Of a stretch of DNA of 64,000 bases, positions 1 through 8,980 are shown piece after piece. The first letter of the stretch is position 1. Each line of letters starts with the position of its first letter. The notes under the pieces were generated by a model, which was not told the DNA's origin, did no database searches, and worked only from the letters and a program-made list of their open reading frames with translations. Position numbers and translations under genes: made by a program. The DNA comes from Lactococcus protaetiae (GTDB lineage: Bacteria > Bacillota > Bacilli > Lactobacillales > Streptococcaceae): NCBI RefSeq assembly GCF_006965445.1, contig NZ_CP041356.1, forward strand, positions 1,054,001-1,118,000, written 5' to 3'.

Positions 1-1
1 C

Positions 2-217
2 TGGAACAATTTCTTAGCACCTATGCTTTATATGCATACACCAAGTAAATTTACGCTGACGCTTGGTTTGCAGGTCTTACAATCCGCAGACCAAGGTGGA
101 CAAATGTGGAATCGTGTCATGGCAGCATCAATACTGACCATTATCCCAATTATCATCTTGTATATCCTATTTAACGGTTATTTCTTGCAAGGTGTACGGA
201 TGGATGGCGAAAAATAA
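2..217 (+). CDS. Sugar ABC transporter permease, MalG-like (C-terminal end only)
   Basis: The reading frame is open from the window edge and encodes the last 71 residues of a binding-protein-dependent sugar permease. It shows a WNNFLAP segment followed by a hydrophobic membrane span rich in Ile/Leu and the closing FLQGVRMDGEK, which is typical of MalG-type permeases of carbohydrate ABC importers. The protein would act in the cytoplasmic membrane with a MalF partner and a solute-binding lipoprotein, both expected to the left of the window. The genes that follow degrade disaccharides, so maltose or malto-oligosaccharide uptake is a fair inference. The 5' part is missing, so the start cannot be given. 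Confidence 0.8.
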   Translation, partial: WNNFLAPMLYMHTPSKFTLTLGLQVLQSADQGGQMWNRVMAASILTIIPIIILYILFNGYFLQGVRMDGEK

Positions 218-259
218 TTCTGACAACATTTTTGTCAGCAAATTAGTCTATAATAAAGT

Positions 260-277
260 CTGTCAGTATACTGACAG
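260..277. repeat. 18-bp form of the CTGTCAG palindrome
   Basis: CTGTCAGTATACTGACAG is a perfect palindrome between the permease and the GH65 gene, about 30 bases upstream of the latter's ribosome binding site. It belongs to the window-wide CTGTCAG/CTGACAG family. It could form a hairpin in the intergenic mRNA, but has no U-tract and so is not a plain terminator. Confidence 0.85.
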
Positions 278-307
278 ACTTGTTTTGAAAGAAATGAAGG
301 AAAAGAA

Positions 308-2290
308 ATGAAAACTTATACCCTCACACTTGACGACTTAGGAAATATTGAAACACAAAATGTTGAAACAATTTTTGCGCAGGCCAATGGTTTTATGGGA
401 GTTCGCGCAAGTTTACCCATTCAGGAGAGCGACAGCTTGCCAGGCACTTTTATCAATGGATTTTACGAAACACATCCGATTATCTACGGTGAAAATGCTT
501 ACGGTTATGCAAAAAATCATGAAACAATGGTCAAGTGTTTTGACTTACGAACGCTAGAGTGTTTTGTCAATGATGAAGCCCTGTCAGTACTGACAGAACG
601 TGATTTAAAACTTAATTTAATGACAGGAATTCTGTCAGAAACGTATCTCTATGAAACAAATTCAGGGCAGCAAATAAAGCTTGAGTTGGAAAGTTTTGCG
701 AGCCATTTTAACCGCACAGCTTATGCTCAGAAAATCAAAATTACGGCGTTGAACTTTTCTGGAGAAGTTCATGTAAAAAAAGAAGCAAAATTATTGCTTC
801 CAAATGCTTCCAAAGCCTTTGACCCAAGAGTTCGTGAGGCAAGTGTTAATCTCCAAAAACAAGGGAATCAATATACTACCCCTAACAGCAAACTCAGCCT
901 TTACACCAAATTTGACCAGATTGATCAAACTTTCAAACTCAATCAAACTCAATCTTTTGAATTTGAACAAATCAATCAAATTTCTAAAGAAAATCAATTT
1001 GAAACTGTCAGCTATGAGCGGTTAAAAGCAGAGCAAATCAAGATTTTTGATACTTTTTGGTCTGTTTCAGACATCGAGATTGACGGAGATGAAACACTTC
1101 AAAAAGGTGTCCGTGTCAACCTTTATCACCTTTTTAACTCGGCAGGTCGCGATGGAAAAACAAATTTTGGAGCAAAAGGTCTGACAGGCGAAGGCTATGA
1201 AGGACATTATTTTTGGGATACAGAGATGTATTTACTCCCCTTTTTTACGCACACTCAGCCCGAGATTGCCAAAAGTTTGCTAACCTATCGGCTGAACATT
1301 TTGCCTCAAGCTAAGCAAAGAGCAAAAGAACTCGGCTTTGCAGGTGCATTGTATGCTTGGCGCACACAAAGTGGGCACGAAACCTCAGCCTATTATCCCG
1401 CAGGAACAGCACAAGTTCATATCAATGCAGACATTGCCTATGCCCTCGAATTGTATGAAAAAATAACGGGTGATATCATTTTTATCCAAAAAGCCAAAGC
1501 TATCATCTATGAAACAGCCCGATTTTGGATTTCTTACGGATTTATGAGTAAACGAGGATTTGAAATTCATGAGGTCACAGGTCCAGATGAGTACACCGCA
1601 CTTGTGAATAACAACTACTATACAAATAAAATGGCTCAAAATAACCTTCTCTATGCGGTAAGACTCGCTCATACCTTTAAAGAAAATCAAGAAGAAGCAA
1701 AAATTTGGCAGCTAGCTGCCGATCAAATGTATTTTGGATATGACGAAACAAGCAAAATTACCAAGCAAGACGATAGCTTTTTGGATAAAGAAGTATGGGA
1801 TTTTGCACACACTCCAAAAGAAAACTATCCGCTACTTCTTCATTATCACCCCATGAAAATTTACAAACATCAGGTACTCAAACAAGCCGATACAATTCTT
1901 GCTCATATGCTTTTTGCTGAGGATAAAGCACAGGTGGCACGTGATTTTGATTTTTATGAGCCATTGACGACGCATGATAGTAGTTTATCAAGAGCTATTC
2001 ATGGTGTTGTAGCAAGCCGTCTAGGACGTACCCAGCAAGCCTATGATTTCTTTGCTGATAGTGCAACAATGGATCTTTCGGATATGCAAGGGAATGCAAG
2101 TCACGGCATACATGCAGCAAATATGGGTGGGACTTGGTTAGGATTAATCTATGGTTTTGCAGGATTGCATATTGACAATGGTGAATTAAAAATAGAAAAT
2201 CATTTACCAAAACAAATCAAAGCTTTAAGATTTAACATCCTATATCAAGGAAAGTTACAAAGTTTTGAGTTAAAAAATGAAAAGAACTGA
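308..2290 (+). CDS. GH65 disaccharide phosphorylase (maltose phosphorylase-like)
   Basis: Glycoside hydrolase family 65 enzymes split maltose, trehalose 6-phosphate or kojibiose with phosphate to give beta-glucose 1-phosphate plus a sugar, in the cytoplasm. The N-terminal beta-domain starts with the ANGFMGVR motif; the (alpha/alpha)6 barrel shows GYEGHYFWDTE near residue 300 and the catalytic VTGPDEY motif near residues 424-430, followed by the C-terminal HGIHAANMGGTW segment. The next gene, pgmB, converts the beta-glucose 1-phosphate product. At 660 residues it is shorter than the usual 750-780; the shortening lies in the N-terminal domain (about residues 160-250). An ABC sugar permease upstream favours maltose phosphorylase over the PTS-linked trehalose 6-phosphate enzyme, but the substrate is inferred. 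Ribosome binding site AAGGAAAAG precedes the ATG. A perfect CTGTCAGTACTGACAG copy lies inside (581-596). Confidence 0.9.
   Translation: MKTYTLTLDDLGNIETQNVETIFAQANGFMGVRASLPIQESDSLPGTFINGFYETHPIIYGENAYGYAKNHETMVKCFDLRTLECFVNDEALSVLTERDLKLNLMTGILSETYLYETNSGQQIKLELESFASHFNRTAYAQKIKITALNFSGEVHVKKEAKLLLPNASKAFDPRVREASVNLQKQGNQYTTPNSKLSLYTKFDQIDQTFKLNQTQSFEFEQINQISKENQFETVSYERLKAEQIKIFDTFWSVSDIEIDGDETLQKGVRVNLYHLFNSAGRDGKTNFGAKGLTGEGYEGHYFWDTEMYLLPFFTHTQPEIAKSLLTYRLNILPQAKQRAKELGFAGALYAWRTQSGHETSAYYPAGTAQVHINADIAYALELYEKITGDIIFIQKAKAIIYETARFWISYGFMSKRGFEIHEVTGPDEYTALVNNNYYTNKMAQNNLLYAVRLAHTFKENQEEAKIWQLAADQMYFGYDETSKITKQDDSFLDKEVWDFAHTPKENYPLLLHYHPMKIYKHQVLKQADTILAHMLFAEDKAQVARDFDFYEPLTTHDSSLSRAIHGVVASRLGRTQQAYDFFADSATMDLSDMQGNASHGIHAANMGGTWLGLIYGFAGLHIDNGELKIENHLPKQIKALRFNILYQGKLQSFELKNEKN
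581..596. repeat. CTGTCAGTACTGACAG palindrome inside the GH65 gene
   Basis: A perfect 16-bp copy in frame inside the coding region, read as Leu-Ser-Val-Leu-Thr. A second half-site pair with the arms in the opposite order (TGACAG...CTGTCA) follows at 621-637. Confidence 0.9.
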
Positions 2291-2309
2291 ATATTGATGG
2301 AGGAATGTA

Positions 2310-2966
2310 ATGTTTAAAGCAGTTTTATTTGACTTGGATGGTGTAATTACAGATACAGCAGAGTACCATTTCCGAGCTTGGAAGGCATTGGCAGAGGAAA
2401 TAGGAATTGACGGTGTGGATCGTGCATTTAATGAACAGTTGAAAGGTGTTTCCAGAGAAGATTCTCTGAAAAAAATTTTGGCGTTAGGAAATAAAACAGT
2501 GTCAGATGAAGCGTTTGCATCGCTTGCGAAACGTAAAAATGATAACTACGTTGAAATGATTCAAGATGTATCGCCTCAAGATGTTTATCCAGGTATTTTG
2601 ACTTTGTTGAAAGACTTGCGGAGTCATGGGATTAAAATTGCCCTAGCATCTGCATCTAAAAATGGTCCATTTTTGTTGGAGAGAATGGGTTTGACAGATT
2701 ATTTTGATGCGATTGCAGACCCGTCAGAAGTTGCGGCTTCAAAACCAGCTCCAGATATTTTCATTGCGGCAGCGCACGCAGTAGGTGTTAATCCAGAGGA
2801 TTCCATTGGCTTAGAGGACTCTCAAGCTGGGATTCAGGCGATTAAGGATTCTGGGGCATTGGCGATTGGTGTTGGTCGTCCAGAAGATTTGGGAGAGGAT
2901 ATTGTTGTTGTGCCGGACACTTCACATTATACGTTTGATTTTTTGAAAGAAACTTTTGAAAAATGA
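2310..2966 (+). CDS. pgmB: Beta-phosphoglucomutase
   Basis: Interconverts beta-D-glucose 1-phosphate and glucose 6-phosphate in the cytoplasm, feeding the product of the GH65 phosphorylase into glycolysis. It is a HAD-superfamily enzyme with the nucleophile and acid/base aspartates Asp8 and Asp10 in FDLDGVITD, the cap-domain KGVSREDSL loop, the [10 protein letters not shown] phosphate-binding loop, and the metal-binding GLEDSQAG motif. The sequence is very close to the structurally characterised lactococcal enzyme as I remember it, and the length (218 residues) matches. GGAGG lies 7-8 bases before the ATG. It follows the GH65 gene by 19 bases and overlaps the next gene by 4, so the three genes form one operon. 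Confidence 0.97.
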   Translation: MFKAVLFDLDGVITDTAEYHFRAWKALAEEIGIDGVDRAFNEQLKGVSREDSLKKILALGNKTVSDEAFASLAKRKNDNYVEMIQDVSPQDVYPGILTLLKDLRSHGIKIALASASKNGPFLLERMGLTDYFDAIADPSEVAASKPAPDIFIAAAHAVGVNPEDSIGLEDSQAGIQAIKDSGALAIGVGRPEDLGEDIVVVPDTSHYTFDFLKETFEK

Positions 2967-3541
2967 TAAGTATTACGATTTTTGGAGATAGTATCACAGC
3001 AGGATATAGTCGTGAAGCAGGAATGCCACGAATTGCTCCTATTCTAAAAGAGAGGCTTGAAGCAAGACTGACAGAGCTTCAAGTTCAAAGTGAGGTCTTG
3101 CTTTGTGGTGTGTGTGGTGAGGATACTGATGAGGCGCTACTTCGTCTGAAAGTTGTGATAGATTTACAAAGTGATTGGACGATTCTCTTTTTTGGAGCAA
3201 ATGATGCTGCCACTGATCACACAGTTTCTCCGGAGCGTTTTTATAAAAATCTTCAAGTGATGGTAGAGAATTTTGGAGTGGATAAGGTTGTCATTGTTAG
3301 CCCGCCTTATCATAATGATAGGGTAGAAAACCAGTTGAGAAATAATGAACTCGTTCATCAATTTTGCGAATCTGCAAAACGTGTCGCTAGTGATTTTGAG
3401 GTTCCATTCCTCAATCTTTATCAGGAAATGTGTGAAACAAAAGAACCAGAGCAGTTGTTACAGAGTGATGGTCTGCATTTTTCAAGACAAGGCTATGAGT
3501 TACTAGCAGAGAAACTCTCATTACTTCTGGCTAATTTGTAA
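2963..3541 (+). CDS. SGNH/GDSL-family hydrolase
   Basis: A 192-residue cytoplasmic esterase/acylhydrolase of the SGNH family. Block I ([10 protein letters not shown], with the catalytic Ser near residue 10), block III (FGANDAATD) and block V ([11 protein letters not shown], with the Asp-x-x-His pair) are all present, and there is no signal peptide. The ATG overlaps the pgmB stop codon in an ATGA arrangement, indicating translational coupling. Its natural substrate is unknown; deacetylation of sugars imported by the neighbouring system is possible but not shown by the sequence. Confidence 0.88.
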   Translation: MISITIFGDSITAGYSREAGMPRIAPILKERLEARLTELQVQSEVLLCGVCGEDTDEALLRLKVVIDLQSDWTILFFGANDAATDHTVSPERFYKNLQVMVENFGVDKVVIVSPPYHNDRVENQLRNNELVHQFCESAKRVASDFEVPFLNLYQEMCETKEPEQLLQSDGLHFSRQGYELLAEKLSLLLANL

Positions 3542-3542
3542 A

Positions 3543-3670
3543 TAATGAAGTTGAGACTTATTCAGCGGGAGTTTCGTAAAACATTTGTCCGTTTTATCTA
3601 GCAGCTAAGCAAACGGACAAATGTTTATCGCGTAGCTGCAAGGCGGAGATAGCACGCACTTACTTCGATA
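3543..3670 (+). repeat. Mosaic intergenic element 1 (type II ends)
   Basis: Begins with a variant of the end module GAAGTCAAGACTTATTCAG and ends with GCACGCACTTACTTCGATAA. The middle holds hairpin modules also seen at 22.1 and 49.6 kb (AAACATTTGTCC, GCGTAGC, AAGGCGGAGATAGC). It lies downstream of the disaccharide operon, directly before a terminator, and contains no credible gene. Confidence 0.8.
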
Positions 3671-3700
3671 AAAAACCGCCATTTTGACACGGCGGTTTTT
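3671..3700. terminator. Bidirectional intrinsic terminator
   Basis: AAAAACCGCC and GGCGGTTTTT form a 10-bp stem around a 10-base loop, with A/T runs on both sides. It lies between convergent genes and can serve both. Confidence 0.85.
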
Positions 3701-3725
3701 AGTTTATCAACTTATTGATTCTTGG

Positions 3726-4376
3726 TTAGCCCACAAATCCATAGACAGAAATAAACATGAGGGCTGCTGCAACGAGAACGAAGAGATGCCAAACAACGTG
3801 AGCAAAGGGGAATTTGAAGTGATAAATAAGAGCCCCAACAGAATAGATGACACCACCGATAACTAATAACCAGAACGCCAGTGGATTCAGAGCATTCCAA
3901 AGCGGATAAATCTCAATCAAAATCATCCAACCCATCACGACATATAAAATTGTAGAGAGTTTTGGTGTTTTTCCCCATTTTGGTAGATAAATTGAGGTCA
4001 GTACAATACCTAGAATGGCACATATCCAAATGATAGTAAGTACAATCCAACCGAGCCAATTATTGAGCGCGACAAGGCAATAAGGGGTGTAAGTTCCAGC
4101 GATTAAAAAATAAATGCCATTATGGTCAAAGACACGAAAGACCTTGACTGCTCGTGTAAAATGTAAACTATGAGCAAGGGTAGAGCAAAGAAATAGAATG
4201 ATTAAGGCAGCACCATAAATTGAAAAAGCTGTAACTTCAAGTGCGGAACCCGATTCAACGCCTTTCAAAATGAGTAAAATAAGTGCTACGATAGCTAAAA
4301 TAGTTCCCGCCCCGTGAGTAATTGCGTTGAAGACTTCATTTAGGATTTGATAAGTTTTTGATTCATAAGTTTTCAT
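3726..4376 (-). CDS. Hemolysin III family (PAQR-like) membrane protein
   Basis: An integral membrane protein of about 217 residues with seven predicted hydrophobic spans. It carries the family's NAITHGAG motif near the N-terminus, a conserved HSLHF segment, FDHNGIYFLIAGTYTPYCL, and the closing YHFKFPFAHVVWHLFVLVAA with its metal-binding histidines. The family is related to PAQR receptors/hydrolases; its bacterial role is unclear and hemolysis should not be assumed. The frame continues upstream to an ATG at 4427, but that start lacks a ribosome binding site and lengthens the protein beyond the family norm. The start at 4376 has AAAGGAG about 26 bases upstream, with a possible hairpin (GCTTCT/AGAAGC) that could shorten the spacing, so the start remains uncertain. 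Confidence 0.85.
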   Translation of the reverse strand: MKTYESKTYQILNEVFNAITHGAGTILAIVALILLILKGVESGSALEVTAFSIYGAALIILFLCSTLAHSLHFTRAVKVFRVFDHNGIYFLIAGTYTPYCLVALNNWLGWIVLTIIWICAILGIVLTSIYLPKWGKTPKLSTILYVVMGWMILIEIYPLWNALNPLAFWLLVIGGVIYSVGALIYHFKFPFAHVVWHLFVLVAAALMFISVYGFVG

Positions 4377-4427
4377 GGGTAAAATGGCTTCTATTGAGAA
4401 GCGCTCTCCTTTGGAGGTAAGATACAT

Positions 4428-4866
4428 TTTCAGCTATAGTATAAGAATTTCAGTGGCAATCAGCTAGATGAAACAATCACAACTAGAGAAAAAAGCAAAA
4501 ATTTCAGTATAGGATGTAATTGAACAGATATGAGATAGTGTCTATTTTCTTGCTTGATCTTGATGTAAGGTTAAGGTGCAAGTATAAATATTAAGACTCT
4601 ATAGGATTGAAAATATAAGGAAAGAATTGTTGGGTAAGATTAATGTTGCCTTAGTCTGAGCTTTGTCTGCTCTGCCTATCACTTTAAAGCGATATTTTAA
4701 ACAAAGCAAAACAAATTGCCTTGTAAGCTTTGGATAATTTTAACCTTTTTTGTTCTTTCCACCTGAAAATTTGTTATAATATATGATAGCACAAATTGTA
4801 TAGAAAAGGAATTGGACTTTGTCGTTTGCCATAATGGATTAAACTAAAAGAGTTCAAGTAGTAATT
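4428..4866. other. Intergenic region between divergent genes
   Basis: No credible reading frame or conserved RNA was found here. The only recognisable signal is a promoter near its right end. It is AT-rich and, unlike most other gaps of this size in the window, carries neither the mosaic modules nor the CTGTCAG palindrome. Confidence 0.6.
4750..4780 (+). promoter_or_regulatory. Putative sigma-A promoter of the degV gene
   Basis: TTGTTC (4750-4755) and TATAAT (4775-4780) with a 19-base spacer, about 85 bases upstream of the degV ATG. Confidence 0.5.
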
Positions 4867-5703
4867 ATGCCAATAAAAATTGTGACAGATTCATCCATTA
4901 CGATTGAGCCGGAACTTGCGCGTGAACTGGACATTACGATTGTCCCATTATCAGTGACGATTGATGGAACAATGTATTCAGACGATGACCTGAGTTTTGA
5001 GGATTTCATGGTCAAGATGGCCGCAACAAGGAGTTTGCCTAAAACAAGTCAGCCACCAGTTGGGGTTTTTGCTGAAGTTTATGAAAATATTGCAACTAAA
5101 GACGATGAGATTATTTCTATTCATTTGACAGAGGCTTTATCAGGAACAGTTGAAGCCGCACGTCAGGGAGGGATGCTTTCTGGTCGTGATGTAACGGTGA
5201 TTGATAGTGATTTTACTGACCAAGCTCAGAAATTCCAAGTGGTTGAAGCCGCAAGACTTGCAAAGTTAGGCTTGAGCAAAAATGAAATTTTAGAGAAAAT
5301 CAAACATATTCGCGAATCAACGGAGCTGTATATTGGTTTTTCAACATTGGAAAATTTGGTTAAAGGTGGTCGAGTAAGCCGTATGACGGGGCTTTTTGGT
5401 AGCCTTTTAAATGTTCGAGTGATTGGAACTTTGAAAGATAGAGAGTTAAGCACAATTTTGCGAGGTCGAGGAAACAAGACTTTTTACAAATGGCTTGAGG
5501 AACTTACTGACCATATGAGTACGTCGGGTAGAAAAATACGAGAAATTGCAATTTCACACGCACAAGGACTTGAGTTTTCTCAGAAAGCAAGGGATGTTTT
5601 GCAAAAATTTGTTGAAAAGCCGATTTCGATTATGGATACGAATACAACGATTGCGACACATACAGGACCAGGTGCTTGGGCAATTATGATTGATTACGAG
5701 TAA
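4867..5703 (+). CDS. DegV family fatty-acid-binding protein
   Basis: A 278-residue DegV protein. Members bind a long-chain fatty acid; the FakB subgroup presents it to the kinase FakA for acyl-phosphate formation. Visible features are the N-terminal KIVTDSSITI segment, the TSQPP motif near residue 60, the HLTEALSGT loop near residue 95 and the KGGRVSRMTGLFGSLLNV segment near residues 170-185, all typical of the fold. It stands alone, with a promoter upstream and a mosaic repeat downstream. The ribosome binding site is weak. Whether it works as a FakB subunit here is inferred from the family. Confidence 0.9.
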   Translation: MPIKIVTDSSITIEPELARELDITIVPLSVTIDGTMYSDDDLSFEDFMVKMAATRSLPKTSQPPVGVFAEVYENIATKDDEIISIHLTEALSGTVEAARQGGMLSGRDVTVIDSDFTDQAQKFQVVEAARLAKLGLSKNEILEKIKHIRESTELYIGFSTLENLVKGGRVSRMTGLFGSLLNVRVIGTLKDRELSTILRGRGNKTFYKWLEELTDHMSTSGRKIREIAISHAQGLEFSQKARDVLQKFVEKPISIMDTNTTIATHTGPGAWAIMIDYE

Positions 5704-5745
5704 GAAGGAAGTTGGACTGAGTTCAACTTTTGGAAAAACTTTGCG

Positions 5746-6095
5746 TTGAAGTGATTACTTCATTGGTGGGAGATTTTTTTCCCCCACCAATGTTAGGGTA
5801 ACAACTAAGCGATCTGTACGAACAGTATACTTAACATCAAAGATATGGGGTCACACCTCCGCTTCGCTTCGTTATCCGTTCACTCTATCTGCGCTTTGCT
5901 CCGCTGTCGATTTCACTAATCGACTAAAATCGGAGGTTCAAATCGCAATCAACTAAAGTCGCAAGGCGAAGTGGTCTTGTCCCTGAAGTCTAAGCGCTCT
6001 CTCACGCTGTCCACACCACGGCTATCTGCAACAACTAGCGAGCATCGATAGCGTAGCCCAAAGGGCGGAGATAGCACGCACTTGCTAAGTTAAAA
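5746..6095 (-). repeat. Mosaic intergenic element 2 (type I ends, reversed)
   Basis: Read on the minus strand it starts with TTAACTTAGCAAGTGCGTGC and ends with CCACCAATGAAGTAATCACT. Between them are modules shared with the blocks at 40.3, 49.9, 59.8 and 60.9 kb: GATCTGTACGAACAGTA, the hairpin around CGATTCACTAATCG, a CCTGAAGTCTAAGCG segment and the AGCATCGATAGCGTAGCCC module. No gene is supported in this 350-bp stretch. Confidence 0.85.
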
Positions 6096-6102
6096 ATCAG
6101 AG

Positions 6103-6132
6103 TTGACTTGGCGCGATGATTTAAAGTTAAAT
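6103..6132 (+). promoter_or_regulatory. Putative promoter of the ypmR-like operon
   Basis: TTGACT (6103-6108) and TTAAAT (6127-6132), spacer 18, just outside the end of mosaic element 2 and 27 bases before the ATG at 6159. Confidence 0.45.
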
Positions 6133-6158
6133 AAAAATAGTTTGCAAAGGATTGCAAG

Positions 6159-6989
6159 ATGAAAAAACAATTACAAATATTTGCCGGCTTTCTGCTGGCA
6201 ATTTTGCTAATTTTTGGATTGTTATGGGTAATATTTCCAAAAGCAGAGAATAGATTTGCTGACAAAAAGCCATCAGTACTGACAGAAAAAACGGTCAAAT
6301 ATGCTGCGCTCGGTGATTCACTGACAGAAGGAGTGGGTGATGCTACGGCACAGGGCGGATTTGTACCACTTTTTTCCAAAGAGCTTGAGAATACTTACAA
6401 TATTTCTGTCAGTAGCGAAAATTTTGGTAAGGCTGGTGATACGAGTACTCAGATTTACAATCGGATGATGAAGCAGCAAAAGATAAAAGACGGGTTGAAA
6501 AGTGCCAACATTATCACCATTACTGTTGGTGGTAATGATGTTATGAAAGTGATTCGGGATAATGTTTCTCACCTGTCAACGATGACAGCAAAAGATTTTT
6601 CGAAACCAGAGGTAGCGTATCAAAAACGCATAAAAAAATTGCTTGACACGATTAGAGAAAGCAATCCGAAGGCAGAAATTTATGTTTTAGGAATTTATAA
6701 TCCGTTTTATATTAACTTTCCAGAAATTACAGTGATGCAAGATGTGATTAATAATTGGAATGATGCTACAGATAGTGTTGTCAGTAAGGAAAAAAATGTG
6801 TATTTTGTTCCGATTAATGATTTACTATACAAAGGAACTTCGGGTCAGCAAGCCGTAGAGTCTGACAGCAATTCAGACTCAGTTCAAAATAATTTACTTT
6901 ATACTGGCGACCATTTCCATCCGAATAACACAGGTTATCAAATCATGGCAAATGCTGTGTTTGCAGCCTATAAGGAGGTTAATCATTAA
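6159..6989 (+). CDS. Membrane-anchored SGNH/GDSL hydrolase (YpmR-like)
   Basis: A 276-residue lipase/acylhydrolase-like protein. Residues 5-25 form an uncleaved signal anchor or signal peptide, so the catalytic domain faces outside. SGNH blocks are clear: ALGDSLTEGVGD near residue 52 (Ser), the VGGNDVMK block (Gly, Asn) and DHFHPNNTGY near the C-terminus (Asp/His). The gene overlaps the next one by one base and stands first in a cluster ending with a YpmS homologue, matching the Bacillus ypmR-ypmS pairing. A partial CTGTCAG palindrome (6271-6285) lies in frame and encodes Ser-Val-Leu-Thr. The substrate is unknown; an envelope ester is likely. Confidence 0.9.
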   Translation: MKKQLQIFAGFLLAILLIFGLLWVIFPKAENRFADKKPSVLTEKTVKYAALGDSLTEGVGDATAQGGFVPLFSKELENTYNISVSSENFGKAGDTSTQIYNRMMKQQKIKDGLKSANIITITVGGNDVMKVIRDNVSHLSTMTAKDFSKPEVAYQKRIKKLLDTIRESNPKAEIYVLGIYNPFYINFPEITVMQDVINNWNDATDSVVSKEKNVYFVPINDLLYKGTSGQQAVESDSNSDSVQNNLLYTGDHFHPNNTGYQIMANAVFAAYKEVNH

Positions 6990-8212
6990 TGAAAAAAAGA
7001 AAGCAAAAGCGAAATAAGAAACGTTTGTTTATTGGTGGTGGTTTTGCTTTCCTCATAGTGATTGCGGGATTGCTTGGCCTTATCTTAAAACTTAAGCCTC
7101 ATCCTGAAAACTCCAGAACTCAGACTTCATCCATGGATAAGCCATTAATTTCTTCTTCAAGCAGTAGCACTAAAGCAGATGACACAACACGATCTAAGCT
7201 TGATTTGACACTTGAAGAAGAAATTGGACAGTTGATTATGACAGGTATGCCCGCTAATAATTATAGTCAAGCAACGCTGAATGCGATTAGTGATTATCAT
7301 ATTGGTAGTGTTATTTTGACAGGACGTTCTTATCTGGATATTTCTTCGATGAAAGAAATAACTGAAACACTGCAGAATTTAGCACCGAAAAATCTCAAGT
7401 TATTAATTTCATGTGACCAAGAGGGAGGAAATGTCCAAGTTCTTCAAGGGAAGGGATTTACGGCAATTCCAGACGGACTAACACAGGGAGGCTGGGCGCC
7501 AGGTGTTTTAGAAAAATCAGCTCAAGTGTGGGGAAGCGAGCTGATACAAGCTGGTGTAAATTTTGATTTAGCACCTGTTGCTGATAGCGTTCCATCAGCA
7601 GCTTTTGCTCCTCACAATGCTCCTATAGGGTATTGGCATCGTGAATATGGCTATGGCACAGATACTATTGTCAGCCATACAGGTGCCTTTTACAAAGGAA
7701 TGAAAGCTGCAAAGGTCTTAACAACGGCTAAACATTTTCCTGGGCTAGGTAATGTCACTGGGAATACTGATACGACATCAAATGTGACAGATACACAAAC
7801 TTCTGCTGATAGTGCTTCTGTCATGGTATTTAAACGTTTGATTGATGAAGGAATACCCTCCATCATGACAGCCACAGCAATTTATACAAAGATTGACCCA
7901 ACACTTCCAGGAGCGTTTTCTCCTAAAATGGTTCAGGGATTGCTTAGAGATAAACTTGGCTTTGACGGATTAGTGATTACGGACGATTTGTCAAATGCTA
8001 TCCAGGTTCAAGCTTGGACCCCTGAAGAGCGAGCAGTACTTGCATTGAATGCGGGAAATGATATGATTCTTGTAGGAGATGCAACTCAGATTCCAGAAAT
8101 AGTTTCGGCAATTTTAGCAAAAGCAAAAGAGAACCCAGATTTTGCAAATAAGATACATCAAGCTGCTACAAGAGTAGTTAAGATAAAACAACAAATGAAA
8201 CTCGCAGAATAG
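6989..8212 (+). CDS. Glycoside hydrolase family 3 protein (NagZ-like, membrane-anchored)
   Basis: A 407-residue protein with an N-terminal basic and hydrophobic anchor (residues 12-32), a Ser/Thr-rich linker (about 40-70) and a GH3 N-terminal catalytic domain. The KHFPG motif with its following GNVTGNTDT loop matches the NagZ acid/base region, and VITDDLSNA carries the nucleophile Asp. Family members remove N-acetylglucosamine from muropeptides or other glycans; an extracellular cell-wall role fits the anchor and the envelope neighbours. The histidine of the canonical KHFPGHG is Leu here, so the acid/base arrangement may differ from NagZ. AAGGAGG precedes the ATG, which overlaps the upstream TAA by one base. 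Confidence 0.87.
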   Translation: MKKRKQKRNKKRLFIGGGFAFLIVIAGLLGLILKLKPHPENSRTQTSSMDKPLISSSSSSTKADDTTRSKLDLTLEEEIGQLIMTGMPANNYSQATLNAISDYHIGSVILTGRSYLDISSMKEITETLQNLAPKNLKLLISCDQEGGNVQVLQGKGFTAIPDGLTQGGWAPGVLEKSAQVWGSELIQAGVNFDLAPVADSVPSAAFAPHNAPIGYWHREYGYGTDTIVSHTGAFYKGMKAAKVLTTAKHFPGLGNVTGNTDTTSNVTDTQTSADSASVMVFKRLIDEGIPSIMTATAIYTKIDPTLPGAFSPKMVQGLLRDKLGFDGLVITDDLSNAIQVQAWTPEERAVLALNAGNDMILVGDATQIPEIVSAILAKAKENPDFANKIHQAATRVVKIKQQMKLAE

Positions 8213-8221
8213 AGAGAAATC

Positions 8222-8875
8222 ATGGATAATCAAGAAAATCAAACACGAAAAGCAAGACAAAATAACGCTAAAAAAACTGGTACAGAAGTTGGAGTAAAAA
8301 AAATAAAACCAATATGGAAATGGCTTTTTCTCTTACTCTTAGCTTTGAACATTGCAGGAGTTCTATTTGTTGCAGTACGCGTGATGACTCCACGTGATCA
8401 GACCGTACTCAATCAAACTCAAGTGGCAAAAACAGACCAGAGAGTGGCTCAAATCACGACAACAACGACCCAACTCAATCAATTGATTAATAGTTACTTA
8501 GTTCCTTATCAATCAAAAGAAATGAGCTATAAATTTTATATCTCAGGTCAACAAGCCGTTCTTGAGGCTTCCTACAAACTTTTTGGTACAAAAATTCCTC
8601 TATATGTCTATTTTGAACCTTTAGCACTTCCAAATGGAGGAGTGAGTCTTTCTGTTCAAAGTATTTCAGCAGGTACGTTAAGTTTGCCGACTTCTGATGT
8701 CTTGGCGATGGTTAAATCTTACAATCTGCCAAATTTTGTTCAGGTAGATAGCAAGGAGAGTCAGGTTATCATTAATTTACCAAAAATTAAGATGGCGACC
8801 GACTTGTATCTTAAAACAAACCAGATTGATTTAGTGAAGGGAAATTTTACCTTTGATTTAATGAAAAAAGCCTGA
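8222..8875 (+). CDS. YpmS family protein (DUF2140), membrane-anchored
   Basis: A 217-residue protein with a charged N-terminus, one membrane span at about residues 33-55 (WKWLFLLLLALNIAG) and an extracytoplasmic domain containing the YKFYISGQQAVLEASYKLFG segment and a PLPNGGVSL turn typical of YpmS proteins. Its function is not known. It lies 9 bases after the GH3 gene and closes the cluster that starts with the YpmR-like hydrolase, an arrangement conserved in Firmicutes and suggesting an envelope role. Confidence 0.87.
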   Translation: MDNQENQTRKARQNNAKKTGTEVGVKKIKPIWKWLFLLLLALNIAGVLFVAVRVMTPRDQTVLNQTQVAKTDQRVAQITTTTTQLNQLINSYLVPYQSKEMSYKFYISGQQAVLEASYKLFGTKIPLYVYFEPLALPNGGVSLSVQSISAGTLSLPTSDVLAMVKSYNLPNFVQVDSKESQVIINLPKIKMATDLYLKTNQIDLVKGNFTFDLMKKA

Positions 8876-8980
8876 AAATCAGCTTAAAACGGCATTTTGG
8901 CTTGCAAACTTAGTTCCAATTTGCTAAAATGAAAAGTGCCTAAGGTTAAAGGTAAAAAACAAATGGAGGACATTTCTAAA

